Of a stretch of 64,000 nucleotides of DNA, positions 15,378-23,138 are shown piece after piece (within the stretch, counting starts at the first letter, position 1; every line of letters begins with the position of its first letter). This DNA is from Alistipes sp. (GTDB taxonomy: Bacteria > Bacteroidota > Bacteroidia > Bacteroidales > Rikenellaceae). The notes beneath the pieces were generated by a model, which was given only the letters and a program-made list of their open reading frames with translations, was not told the DNA's origin and did not search any database. A program made the translations under genes and the position numbers. The stretch spans positions 62,001-126,000 of the forward strand of contig NZ_JAHHQJ010000003.1 of NCBI RefSeq assembly GCF_020026455.1. Reading direction: 5' to 3'.

Positions 15378-15428
15378 GCCCTGTCCGCCCTGTCCCGTTC
15401 GCCCTGTCCCGTTCGCCCTGTCCCGTTC
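15378..15428. repeat. Tandem 14-bp repeat between gap and the Mla-type ATPase gene
   Basis: Three perfect copies of GCCCTGTCCCGTTC lie at 15387-15400, 15401-15414 and 15415-15428, preceded by a 9-bp partial copy from 15378. Degenerate relatives (CCCGTTCGCC, CTGTCCGTCACG) continue to about 15540. The 320-bp gap 15245-15566 holds only these repeats and the gap promoter. Confidence 0.85.
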
Positions 15429-15566
15429 GCCACGCCTTGTGTGCCGCAAACCGCCGCCGCGCCCCGTCCACCATGCCGTGTCCGTCACGCCCCGTTCGCC
15501 GCACCCTGTCCGTCACGTCCCGTTCGCCGCCAACCGCCGCCATCGGGGGTGCGCTGCGGCGGGAGC

Positions 15567-16322
15567 CTACCGGGCAGCCAGTTTGGCCCGTTTGGCCATG
15601 GCCGAGGCGAAGACGAAATCGTTCAACTCGCGGTTGTCCGCATGCAGGATGTCGTCCTTGGTCCCCTCCCACCACTTACGGCCGCCGTGGATGTATACAA
15701 TTTTCTCGCCGATCTCCATCACGGAGTTCATGTCGTGGGTGTTGATGATCGTCGTGATGCCATATTCGCGCGAGATCTCGTGGATCAGGTTGTCAATGAC
15801 AATCGAGGTCTGCGGATCGAGTCCCGAGTTGGGTTCGTCGCAGAACAGATAGCGGGGATTCATCACGATGGCCCGGGCGATGGCCACACGTTTGATCATG
15901 CCGCCCGAGAGTTCGGCCGGATAGAGTTCGTTGGCACCTTCGAGCCGCACGCGCTGGAGGCAGAAATTCACGCGCTCCAGCTTCTCCCGCTCGCTCTGCG
16001 AGGTGAAGAGGTCGAGCGGCAGCTTGACGTTCTCCACGACGGTCGAGGAGTCCAGCAGCGCCCCGCCCTGGAAGATCATGCCGATGTCCTTGCGGATGCT
16101 CTTGCGCTCCCGGAACCCGAGTTTCGAAAAGTTCACCTTGTCGTACCACACGTCGCCCGAATCGGGTTCGTGCAGCCCCACCAGCGTCTTGAGCAGCACG
16201 GTTTTTCCCGAACCGCTGCGGCCGATGATGAGGTTTGTTTTTCCGGTCTCGAATTCGACCGAGATGTCGTCGAGCACCACACGGCCGTCGAACGACTTGA
16301 CGATATGTTCGGCGCGTATCAT
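15567..16322 (-). CDS. ABC transporter ATP-binding protein, MlaF type
   Basis: 251 residues. Walker A GRSGSGKT at 34-41, signature LSGGM, and Walker B with YLFCDEPNSGLDP. The EPNSGLDP and LSGGMIKR forms are typical of MlaF/Ttg2A ATPases, which drive phospholipid traffic between the outer and inner membranes. ATG 16322 overlaps the permease stop codon (ATGA), and the open frame beyond it is a shadow of the permease gene. No MlaD-type substrate-binding protein gene is in this operon. The lipid role is inferred from family. Confidence 0.92.
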   Translation of the reverse strand: MIRAEHIVKSFDGRVVLDDISVEFETGKTNLIIGRSGSGKTVLLKTLVGLHEPDSGDVWYDKVNFSKLGFRERKSIRKDIGMIFQGGALLDSSTVVENVKLPLDLFTSQSEREKLERVNFCLQRVRLEGANELYPAELSGGMIKRVAIARAIVMNPRYLFCDEPNSGLDPQTSIVIDNLIHEISREYGITTIINTHDMNSVMEIGEKIVYIHGGRKWWEGTKDDILHADNRELNDFVFASAMAKRAKLAAR

Positions 16323-17062
16323 ATAAGCAGTACTTGTGTCAGAATCAAGTCGAAAAGCAGCACCACCACACAGCTGGCCACCACGGCGCGCGTCGAAGCC
16401 GTGCCGACCTCCAGCGAGTTGCCCCGTGCGTTGTAGCCGTAGAAGGCCGAAATCGAGGTGATGATGTAGGCGAAGAAAACGGTCTTGATCAGCGTGTAGG
16501 TGATCGAATAGGGTTTGAAATCCATCAGCAGTCCGTCGACATAGTCGGCGGGGATCATGATGCCGGTCGCGGCGGCGATGAGGTATCCGCCCAGAATCCC
16601 GATCAGGATCGAGAGGATCGTCAGAAAGGGGAAGAAGAGCATCGCGGCAACGATCTTCGGGAGGATGAGGTACGAAGCGGAGTTGACGCCCATGATCTCG
16701 AGCGCATCGATCTGTTCGGTGATGCGCATGGTTCCGATCTCCGAGGCGATCGACGAACCGACCTTTCCGGCGAGAATCAGCGCCACGACCGCCGACGAGA
16801 ACTCCAGAATCATCGTCTCGCGCGTGGCATATCCCACCAGCGAGCGGGGGATGAACGGCGAATCGAGGTTGATGCACATCTGCAGCGTGATGACCGCGCC
16901 GATGAAAACCGAGATGATGGCCGTCAGGCCGATCGAGTCGATGCCGAGCGACTCCATTTCGAAAATGATCCTCCGGCGGTAGATGGCAGCCTTTTCCGGA
17001 CGGGAAAAGACCTTTCCCATCAGCATGAAATAGCGCCCTATAAGTTCAAAAATCTTCAACAT
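16319..17062 (-). CDS. MlaE-type ABC transporter permease
   Basis: 247 residues with about five membrane segments. It matches the MlaE/YrbE family: GLTAIISVFIGAVITLQM, LAGKVGSSIASEIGTMRITEQIDALEIMGVN and the C-terminal AFYGYNARGNSLEVGTASTRAVV. It forms the membrane part of a lipid transporter with the ATPase encoded downstream. ATG 17062 lies 1 nt after the preceding stop codon; the earlier methionine at 17131 lies in the upstream gene and is rejected. Confidence 0.93.
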   Translation of the reverse strand: MLKIFELIGRYFMLMGKVFSRPEKAAIYRRRIIFEMESLGIDSIGLTAIISVFIGAVITLQMCINLDSPFIPRSLVGYATRETMILEFSSAVVALILAGKVGSSIASEIGTMRITEQIDALEIMGVNSASYLILPKIVAAMLFFPFLTILSILIGILGGYLIAAATGIMIPADYVDGLLMDFKPYSITYTLIKTVFFAYIITSISAFYGYNARGNSLEVGTASTRAVVASCVVVLLFDLILTQVLLI

Positions 17063-17063
17063 G

Positions 17064-17474
17064 CTACTTCTTTTCCTCCTCGAAATCGACGTAGTCGCCC
17101 ACGTTCTGCGATACACGCTTCTCGGGAGCACCCGGGGTTCGGTGCACCTTCACCTCGCCTTCGCGCTCCTTGCGCGGCTGTCCGCCAAAGGGCGACCCGA
17201 AGCCGCCGAAACCCTTCGGTCCGGAGTTTCGTCCGAAGTCTCCGCCAAACTGCTGCTCCATCTGCTTGCGCATCTTGCGGATCCGCCAGCGGAAAGCCAG
17301 CATCAGTCCGACACCCAAAATAACCAGTCCCATCAGAAAATACAGGATAAACAACGCGATGCCCTTGAGCAGCGCGGGGGCGCCGAGCGCCAGTATAACA
17401 ATAAGGAGGGTCGTCAGCGGATTGCGCTGCACGAGGCCCGCCAGGGAGTCGATGATTGCCAGTATGAAATTCAT
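17064..17474 (-). CDS. DUF4834 family membrane protein
   Basis: 136 residues. Two hydrophobic segments fill residues 4-62, followed by a cytoplasmic Gly/Lys/Glu-rich tail that ends in the conserved SQNVGDYVDFEEEKK. The family is confined to Bacteroidota and its function is unknown. As first gene before the MlaE/MlaF pair it may be an accessory to this transporter (inference from tight linkage). Confidence 0.85.
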   Translation of the reverse strand: MNFILAIIDSLAGLVQRNPLTTLLIVILALGAPALLKGIALFILYFLMGLVILGVGLMLAFRWRIRKMRKQMEQQFGGDFGRNSGPKGFGGFGSPFGGQPRKEREGEVKVHRTPGAPEKRVSQNVGDYVDFEEEKK

Positions 17475-17497
17475 TCCGATTTCGGTTTACATCTCCA

Positions 17498-17527
17498 CAA
17501 AGGTATGGAAAATTATGCGTTTTTCAA
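17498..17527 (-). promoter_or_regulatory. Promoter of the DUF4834-mlaE-mlaF operon
   Basis: TTG (17527-17525) and TACCTTTG (17505-17498) are separated by 19 nt. It sits back to back with the purB promoter. Confidence 0.75.
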
Positions 17528-17537
17528 TTAAAAGTCG

Positions 17538-17545
17538 TAAATTTG
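17538..17545 (+). promoter_or_regulatory. -7 box of purB
   Basis: TAAATTTG at 17538-17545 predicts a transcript from about 17549. This decides the purB start: the in-frame TTG at 17550 would have no leader, whereas ATG 17580 gives about 31 nt. Confidence 0.6.
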
Positions 17546-17579
17546 GCGATTGGAAACGAAAAACAAATCACAATCCCAC

Positions 17580-18926
17580 ATGTTAACTCCCCTCACCGCC
17601 ATCTCGCCCGTCGACGGGCGTTACCGTACCAAAACGGAGAAATTAGCCGATTATTTTTCGGAACAGGCCCTCATTCGCTACCGCATCCGCGTCGAAGTGG
17701 AATATTTCATTGCCCTGTGCGAGCTTCCGCTGCCGCAGCTGGCCGGCATCGACCGTTCGAAATTCGCCGCCCTGCGCTCGCTCTACCTCGATTTCTCGGA
17801 CGCCGACGCCCTGCGCGTGAAAGAGATCGAGTCGGTGACCAACCACGACGTGAAGGCCATCGAATACATCATCAAGGAGAAAATGGACACCCTCGGGCTG
17901 GCCGACTACAAGGAGTTCGTCCATTTCGGCCTCACCTCGCAGGACATCAACAACACGGCCATTCCGCTCTCGCTGAAAGAGGCGATGACGGGCGTCTACT
18001 ACCCCGTCATCGAGGAGGTCCGCGACGCGTTGGCGTCGTTCGCCAAACAGTGGCGCGAAGTCCCGATGCTGGCGCGCACGCACGGACAGCCCGCCTCGCC
18101 GACCTCGCTGGGCAAGGAGTTTTCGGTATTCGTCGAGCGGCTTGAAAAACAGCTGTTCATGCTCCACGACATCGCCGTGCCGGCCAAGTTCGGCGGCGCC
18201 ACGGGCAACTTCAATGCCCACCGGGCGGCCTACCCCGCGATCGACTGGGTGGCTTTCGCCAACCGGTTCGTGAACGAGACGCTGGGGCTTTGCCGCTCGC
18301 AGTACACCACGCAGATCGAGCACTACGACAATCTGGCGGCCATCTTCGACAACATGAAGCGCATCGACACCATCCTCATCGACCTTTCGCGGGACATGTG
18401 GACCTACATTTCGATGGAGTACTTCAAGCAGCAGATCAAGGCCGGGGAGGTCGGATCGAGCGCCATGCCCCACAAGGTCAACCCCATCGACTTCGAGAAT
18501 GCCGAGGGTAACTTCGGCATCGCCAACGCCATTTTCGAACACCTCTCCTCGAAGCTGCCCGTTTCGCGCCTCCAGCGCGACCTGACCGACTCGACCGTGC
18601 TGCGCAACATCGGCGTACCGATGGCCCATGCGGTGATCGCCTTGCAGTCGCTGCTCAAGGGGCTGAACAAGGTGATCCTCAACCCCGAGGCACTGGAGTG
18701 CGACCTGGAGAACAACTGGGCCGTGGTGGCCGAGGGCATCCAGACCATCCTGCGCCGCGAGGGCTTCCCCAAACCCTACGAGGCATTGAAGGCCCTCACG
18801 CGGACCAATGCCCACATCACCCGCGAATCGATTGCGGCATTCATCGAGACGCTCGACGTCGCCGAATCGGTCAAGGCGGAGTTGCGGGCCCTCTCGCCCT
18901 CGACCTATACGGGAGTATTCCGGTAG
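17580..18926 (+). CDS. purB: Adenylosuccinate lyase
   Basis: 448 residues. Cleaves SAICAR and adenylosuccinate in purine synthesis, releasing fumarate. N-terminal LTAISPVDGRYRTKT, the middle THGQPASPTSLGKEF and the signature SSAMPHKVNPIDFENAEGN (flexible loop with catalytic Ser) place it with the E. coli-type PurB. ATG 17580 is chosen on promoter and homology grounds. Monocistronic, followed by a strong hairpin. Confidence 0.97.
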   Translation: MLTPLTAISPVDGRYRTKTEKLADYFSEQALIRYRIRVEVEYFIALCELPLPQLAGIDRSKFAALRSLYLDFSDADALRVKEIESVTNHDVKAIEYIIKEKMDTLGLADYKEFVHFGLTSQDINNTAIPLSLKEAMTGVYYPVIEEVRDALASFAKQWREVPMLARTHGQPASPTSLGKEFSVFVERLEKQLFMLHDIAVPAKFGGATGNFNAHRAAYPAIDWVAFANRFVNETLGLCRSQYTTQIEHYDNLAAIFDNMKRIDTILIDLSRDMWTYISMEYFKQQIKAGEVGSSAMPHKVNPIDFENAEGNFGIANAIFEHLSSKLPVSRLQRDLTDSTVLRNIGVPMAHAVIALQSLLKGLNKVILNPEALECDLENNWAVVAEGIQTILRREGFPKPYEALKALTRTNAHITRESIAAFIETLDVAESVKAELRALSPSTYTGVFR

Positions 18927-18947
18927 GCCGCAACCGCCCTCGAAAAC

Positions 18948-18980
18948 AAAGGCAGGACCCGAAAGAGTCCTGCCTTTATT
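18948..18980. terminator. Bidirectional terminator between purB and the lipoprotein gene
   Basis: A perfect 11-bp stem (18948-18958 with 18967-18977) flanked by A-rich and T-rich sequence can end transcription from both sides. Confidence 0.8.
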
Positions 18981-18996
18981 CATCCCGACGGATCCG

Positions 18997-20634
18997 CTAC
19001 TCCTTGCAGCAGCGCACCGTATAGCCGTAGGAGCGGTTTACGTCCAGCTCCGGATTGATCGACCCCGACGTACTGCCCTGCTTCTTGACATACAGATAGT
19101 AGGCCTTGGCGGCTGTCGCCTTCGACGACCAGTAGCCGCCCGAACCGCCGCTTGAAGCCCGCTGGCCGACGATGGCTCCGGAACTGTACGTGCGGTAGCC
19201 CTGCCCCGGATACCAGGCCGTCTGCCCGTTGTGGGTATAGGTCACACCATAGTTTTCGACATCCCATGCCGACACTCCTTCAATGTAGTTGCGCCCCGAG
19301 CTCAGATTCTCCCAGGCGTCTATATCCGGCACCTTGTATCCCGGCGGACAGGGATCGTTCAGGGTCTTGGCCTCTCCCCACAACCTTGCATTCGGCTTCG
19401 CCAGCCAGTTGTAGTCGTTTCCGACCTTGTTGTTGTAGAACGTCATGGGATTGGCAGCAGCTACCTCCGGCATCACGGCGGTCTTGGTGATGTTCCACGT
19501 CAGCTCCGGGTAAGCGGGATTCACCACCGTGCCGTTCTTCGCCTCGAGGAACGCATTGGCCGAAGTTTCCGTCTTCGTGCCCCAGTAGAACGGATCCTTG
19601 CGCCCCCACTGGTAATACATGCCGTAAGCATCGGTTCCGCCGACCGTAGTCCCCACGGCCCCCAGGTTGCGGTCCATGAAGACCACGCCGTTTTCATAGG
19701 CCATCGTCTGCGGGGCGTCGGTCACCCAGATGTGCCAGCTCCAGACGATGCGGCCCTCCTGCATCAGGGCAACCAGTGTGTTGCCCCGGCCTTCGCCGAC
19801 CTTGAGGACCATGTCTCCCGACTTCTTGTCGAGCCCGATTTCCGAGACCAGCCCTTCCGAGTCGGTCCACAACCAGTCGGCCGTCATGTTGTCCGCCAGC
19901 TCGATCGCCGGCTCGAACCCGACGCCTTCGCCGGCTCCGTTTCCGCGTACCCGGGCATTGAACACATACGTCCCGGGGGCCGAAACCACATAACAGTTGG
20001 CCGTTCCCGCAGCACTCAGGTCGTTGACCTGCGCTGCCGAGAGGCTCCCGCCGTCGGCCAGAGCGATCTCCACCCGGCCGTTTTCGGCCTTCACCGAACG
20101 GAACAACGCCACATGCTCGTTGCCGACAGCCTTGACCGGATTCCCGGAGGCATCCCCGATCCGCCAGGGCGTCACGGCGGCATCCGTCGTCACGGTCCAG
20201 AAGCCCTCGTTGTCGCGCCCCATCACCGGAACAGGTCCCGAAACGGGCATCTTGCCGCCGGAAGCATCCTTAAGCCAGGGCTTGTCCTTTTCCGAGGCCA
20301 GCGTCCAATACCAGACATCCCCGTCGGCCGCAATGCCGACCAGCGGCGTTTCGGCCGCGGCATTGCAGGCCAGCACCACTTCGGTCCCGTCGCGGAACAT
20401 CAGACCCACGCCCGCCTCCGTCTCGGCCACCGACCGCACTTCCGACTGCGCCACGGCCCCGGCCAGCGTCTTCAGCACCACCAGACCCTCATTCAGGTCC
20501 CCGATCTTTTGCAGCAGTTCGGCCGAGGGAGGGGGAGCGGGCTGGGAGCCATCCGGCTCCGGGGACCCGCATTCGCTCTTGCAGCCGCCCAGAAGCAGCG
20601 CCCAGGAGCAGATCACAACTAATTTTCTCATCAT
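18997..20634 (-). CDS. Surface lipoprotein with DUF4988-like and FISUMP-like domains, behind a cobalamin riboswitch
   Basis: 545 residues. A short signal peptide with lipobox LLGGC (Cys18) is followed by a short coiled region (LLQKIGDLNEGLVVLKTLAGA) and repeated beta segments such as VGLMFRDGTEVVL and DGDVWYW, which resemble DUF4988 modules. The C-terminal half has FISUMP-type features: VVFMDRNLGAVGT, YGMYYQWGRKDPFYWG, DPCPPGYKVPDIDAWENL and the ending SYGYTVRCCKE. These domains are common in Bacteroidales surface or fimbria-related lipoproteins of unknown ligand. The leader contains a cobalamin riboswitch, so expression should drop when B12 is plentiful. It is the only gene of the unit. Confidence 0.85.
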   Translation of the reverse strand: MMRKLVVICSWALLLGGCKSECGSPEPDGSQPAPPPSAELLQKIGDLNEGLVVLKTLAGAVAQSEVRSVAETEAGVGLMFRDGTEVVLACNAAAETPLVGIAADGDVWYWTLASEKDKPWLKDASGGKMPVSGPVPVMGRDNEGFWTVTTDAAVTPWRIGDASGNPVKAVGNEHVALFRSVKAENGRVEIALADGGSLSAAQVNDLSAAGTANCYVVSAPGTYVFNARVRGNGAGEGVGFEPAIELADNMTADWLWTDSEGLVSEIGLDKKSGDMVLKVGEGRGNTLVALMQEGRIVWSWHIWVTDAPQTMAYENGVVFMDRNLGAVGTTVGGTDAYGMYYQWGRKDPFYWGTKTETSANAFLEAKNGTVVNPAYPELTWNITKTAVMPEVAAANPMTFYNNKVGNDYNWLAKPNARLWGEAKTLNDPCPPGYKVPDIDAWENLSSGRNYIEGVSAWDVENYGVTYTHNGQTAWYPGQGYRTYSSGAIVGQRASSGGSGGYWSSKATAAKAYYLYVKKQGSTSGSINPELDVNRSYGYTVRCCKE

Positions 20635-20884
20635 ACCTTATTCTTTAATTAATGGTTTCATCGATTCCGTCCGTAACGGACCGACTTCACGGCGAATCCC
20701 GCGCAGACAACAACAGGCATGACGACCCGGCAAAGCATGGCTGCGATTGTCCCATCCGACCGTAAAAACGTCTGTCCGAAGGGGTTCGCGACACCAGCAA
20801 AGAAGAAAACCGAAGCAGATAAGGACCCGGGGAGGGGCCGGCGACGACTTCAGGCACTCCCTTTCTCCGCAGGAGCAAACACCC
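20635..20884 (-). other. Leader between the cobalamin riboswitch and the lipoprotein start
   Basis: About 250 nt without a convincing reading frame. The expression platform is not obvious; a small hairpin (GTCCG-TTA-CGGAC on the minus strand) lies near the start codon and no T-tailed terminator was recognised, which favours control of translation (inference). Confidence 0.4.
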
Positions 20885-21064
20885 TATCGCGCAAGGCAGG
20901 TCTTCTGACTCGTCCCCCGAGGCGGCGCCTTCCCGGTCCCGGAAGACCAGTGGCTCAAGAATGCCGGAACGGAACAAACCCTTGCGGGCGGGACTCACAG
21001 CAGCGGGAACTGTCGCCGATTCACACGGCATTCCCTTTTAATTCCCCTCCACGGGGAAACCATT
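20885..21064 (-). ncRNA. Cobalamin (B12) riboswitch
   Basis: Read on the minus strand, the order of conserved blocks is that of the AdoCbl riboswitch: AAAAGGGAATGCCGTGTGAA, then CAGTTCCCGCTGCTGTGA, then GAGCCACTG, then GGGAAGGCG, and the B12 box AGTCAGAAGACCTGCC (20910-20895). A -7 box (21078-21071) sits just before it, so it lies at the 5' end of the transcript. The first gene downstream is the lipoprotein at 18997-20634. Confidence 0.95.
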
Positions 21065-21070
21065 GCCCGG

Positions 21071-21100
21071 CAAAGGTACACTTTTCTCCGTAGGAAGCAA
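21071..21100 (-). promoter_or_regulatory. Promoter of the riboswitch-lipoprotein transcript
   Basis: TTG (about 21100-21098) and TACCTTTG (21078-21071) are separated by about 19 nt. Transcription should begin a few bases before the first conserved block of the riboswitch. Confidence 0.7.
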
Positions 21101-21271
21101 GCGCTCCGGCGGAATATTTCCGCCGAACACATCCCGCAGTCCCGTGCAGCAGCCCGTTCCGCCCACGATGCGCCCCTTTTCCGGCAACCGGCGGCGCCAC
21201 TTTGGCACGCGCTTTGTACCTATTCCGGTCAACTGCGGCACAGCAACCGCAGTGAGGTTTCTTCATTTATT

Positions 21272-21345
21272 TAAGTTTGGGTTAGTAGTTTTAGGAGGGC
21301 AACCTCCGGGGACAGCAGGCAATCGTGAGATTCCCTGCTGTTTTT
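21272..21345 (+). ncRNA. Candidate small RNA with its own promoter-like box and terminator
   Basis: TAAGTTTG at 21272-21279 fits a -7 box. From about 21283 the sequence forms a GGAGG-GCAA-CCTCC hairpin (21294-21307) and then an 8-bp stem (21312-21319 with 21334-21341) followed by TTTTT. There is no plus-strand gene upstream that would need this terminator. No -33 element was seen, so the assignment is tentative. Confidence 0.4.
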
Positions 21346-21409
21346 GTCTCCGCATGCCGCCCCGCCGGACGGCATCCGACCGACCGGCAAACACAGAGCG
21401 CCCCGCCCC

Positions 21410-22285
21410 TCAGCAGCCTTGCTCCACCCGCTTCGGCAGCAGCTTCAGATACAGCAGCAGGACCACGTTCATCACCAAGGCATAGACAATGGCCGGGACA
21501 GCCATTTCGCCGCTGTTGAAGATCAGCGGCGAGGTGGCGACTGCAATCGCCTGCGCGGCATTCTGCATGCCGATCTCGATGACGATCGTGCGTCGCACCG
21601 CCTGCCGGAGGCGGAACAGACGGGCCAGCAGCGCCCCGCCCGCCATTGCGAACAGGATCAGCATCCCGGCAGCCAGGCCCAGCACGCCGATATTTTCCAG
21701 AATCGTCTCAGCATACTGCACGAAAAAGACCGCGGCAAGCAGCATCAGCGCCGGAAAGGCCACACGTCCCAGCACCTCATGCACACGCTGTGCCGCCCGG
21801 GGCCGCCAATACTTGAATAGCGCCCCGCAGCACATCGGCAGGAACAGCAGAACGATGTTCTGCGCCAGCAGTTTCCCGACCGGGAGTTCGATCTCCGCCC
21901 CGGCATGCACGGCAACGAAACGTGCAGCGAAACCCATCACCAGCGGAATCGTGAACAGCGTGATGAGGCTGCTCAAGGCGGTCAGCGTCACCGAGAGGGC
22001 CACATCGCCCTTGGCCAGCATCGAAAAGACATTCGACGAACTGCCTCCGGGACAGCAGGCGATCAGCATCATCCCCAGAAAATAGACCGACGGAAGACGG
22101 AAGAGCATCCCCACGCCGAAGGCGATGAGCGGCAGCAGCAGCAATTGGCCCATCAGCCCCGCGACGACGGCTGCCGGACGGCGGATCACCCCGGCAAATG
22201 CCTGCCGGTCGAGTTCGATGCCGAGTTGAAACATCAAGACGATCAATATGGGCAATACAATCCAGACGGTATTCATAAGCAACAT
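21410..22285 (-). CDS. Bile acid:sodium symporter (BASS) family transporter
   Basis: 291 residues with nine to ten membrane segments. The family marks are present: FQLGIELDRQAF, the discontinuous-helix motif LIACCPGGSSSNVFSMLAKGDVALS, and EIGMQNAAQAIAVATSPLIF. BASS members import bile acids or small organic acids with sodium; the substrate is unknown here. ATG 22285 is preferred to the longer frame because the expected -7-like box (CACCTTTG, 22347-22340) leaves room for it; ATG 22276 is also possible. Divergent from PUL 1. Confidence 0.9.
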   Translation of the reverse strand: MLLMNTVWIVLPILIVLMFQLGIELDRQAFAGVIRRPAAVVAGLMGQLLLLPLIAFGVGMLFRLPSVYFLGMMLIACCPGGSSSNVFSMLAKGDVALSVTLTALSSLITLFTIPLVMGFAARFVAVHAGAEIELPVGKLLAQNIVLLFLPMCCGALFKYWRPRAAQRVHEVLGRVAFPALMLLAAVFFVQYAETILENIGVLGLAAGMLILFAMAGGALLARLFRLRQAVRRTIVIEIGMQNAAQAIAVATSPLIFNSGEMAVPAIVYALVMNVVLLLYLKLLPKRVEQGC

Positions 22286-22428
22286 AAAAACGGTGATTCC
22301 GGGGCACGGACCTTCCGGCATCCCGGTTCCATTTTCCTGCAAAGGTGAGTCTTTTTTCGGGAATCCGGTCCGTTTTCCGGAAAAAATTGTAATTTTAGCC
22401 TCCCAAATTACGCGAGAGACGACGGTTT

Positions 22429-23025
22429 ATGTCCCTGACCCCCCAATACGACACCCTCGACAACCGGCAGATCATCCGCCGGCTCAACGCCGGGGACCGG
22501 CAGTGTTTCGAATCATGCTACCGACTCTATTACAAAGGATTGTGCAGTTTCGCCTCACGCTGGGTATCCCTTCCCGTAGCGGAAGACATCGTACAGGACA
22601 CGATGCTCTACATTTGGGAAAACCGGAACATGCTGATGGAGGAACTGTCGCTCAAAGGCCTTCTGTTCATGATCGTCCGCAACAAGTCGTTGGACCGCAT
22701 CTCCAGCCAAAAGGTCCATTCCCGCGTCCACCAGCAGTTGGAAAAGAAATTCGCCGACCAGTTCGACTCCCCGGACTTCTACCTCGGCACGGAACTCGCA
22801 CGACTCTACCACGAGGCACTCGCCCAACTCCCCGAGCAGACCCGGCGCATCTTCGAGATGAGCCGCTTCCAGGGCATGACCCATCAGCAGATCGCCGCTG
22901 AGATGGAAGTATCGCCCCAGACCGTCAACTACCATATCGGCCAGGCACTCAAAGTCCTCGGCGTCGCCCTCAAGGACTACCTGCCGCTGATCGCCCTGTT
23001 TTTCGAAATGCCGGGGAACAACTGA
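22429..23025 (+). CDS. ECF RNA polymerase sigma factor of PUL 1
   Basis: 198 residues. Region 2 contains the typical SLPVAEDIVQDTMLYIWENR and KGLLFMIVRNKSLDRI; region 4 has LPEQTRRIFEMSRFQGMTHQQIAAEMEVSPQTVNYHI. It belongs to the sigma factors expanded in Bacteroidota that pair with FecR anti-sigma proteins. It probably directs transcription of the SusC-SusD genes that follow when released from FecR. Confidence 0.93.
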   Translation: MSLTPQYDTLDNRQIIRRLNAGDRQCFESCYRLYYKGLCSFASRWVSLPVAEDIVQDTMLYIWENRNMLMEELSLKGLLFMIVRNKSLDRISSQKVHSRVHQQLEKKFADQFDSPDFYLGTELARLYHEALAQLPEQTRRIFEMSRFQGMTHQQIAAEMEVSPQTVNYHIGQALKVLGVALKDYLPLIALFFEMPGNN

Positions 23026-23060
23026 AAGCCCGGCCTCCGCAACCCTCCATATGCAATAAA

Positions 23061-23092
23061 AACGAAAATCCGAAAAAAATCGGGCTTTCGTT
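23061..23092 (+). promoter_or_regulatory. Hairpin between the sigma and FecR genes
   Basis: AACGAAAATCCG and CGGGCTTTCGTT form a 12-bp stem with one A-C mismatch and one T-G pair, followed by TTTAG. It may be a weak terminator, giving more sigma than FecR message. The 113-bp gap holds nothing else. Confidence 0.35.
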
Positions 23093-23138
23093 TAGTAACC
23101 ATTTCCCCACAATCGTATTACATACAGAACCCGAACCT

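Noticed and set aside
17550..17579. Ten-codon N-terminal extension of PurB
   Set aside because: It begins with TTG and would start about 1 nt after the expected transcription start; homology begins at ATG 17580.
20687..21031. 114-residue minus-strand frame over the riboswitch
   Set aside because: It coincides with the conserved structured RNA and its leader, and has no protein similarity.
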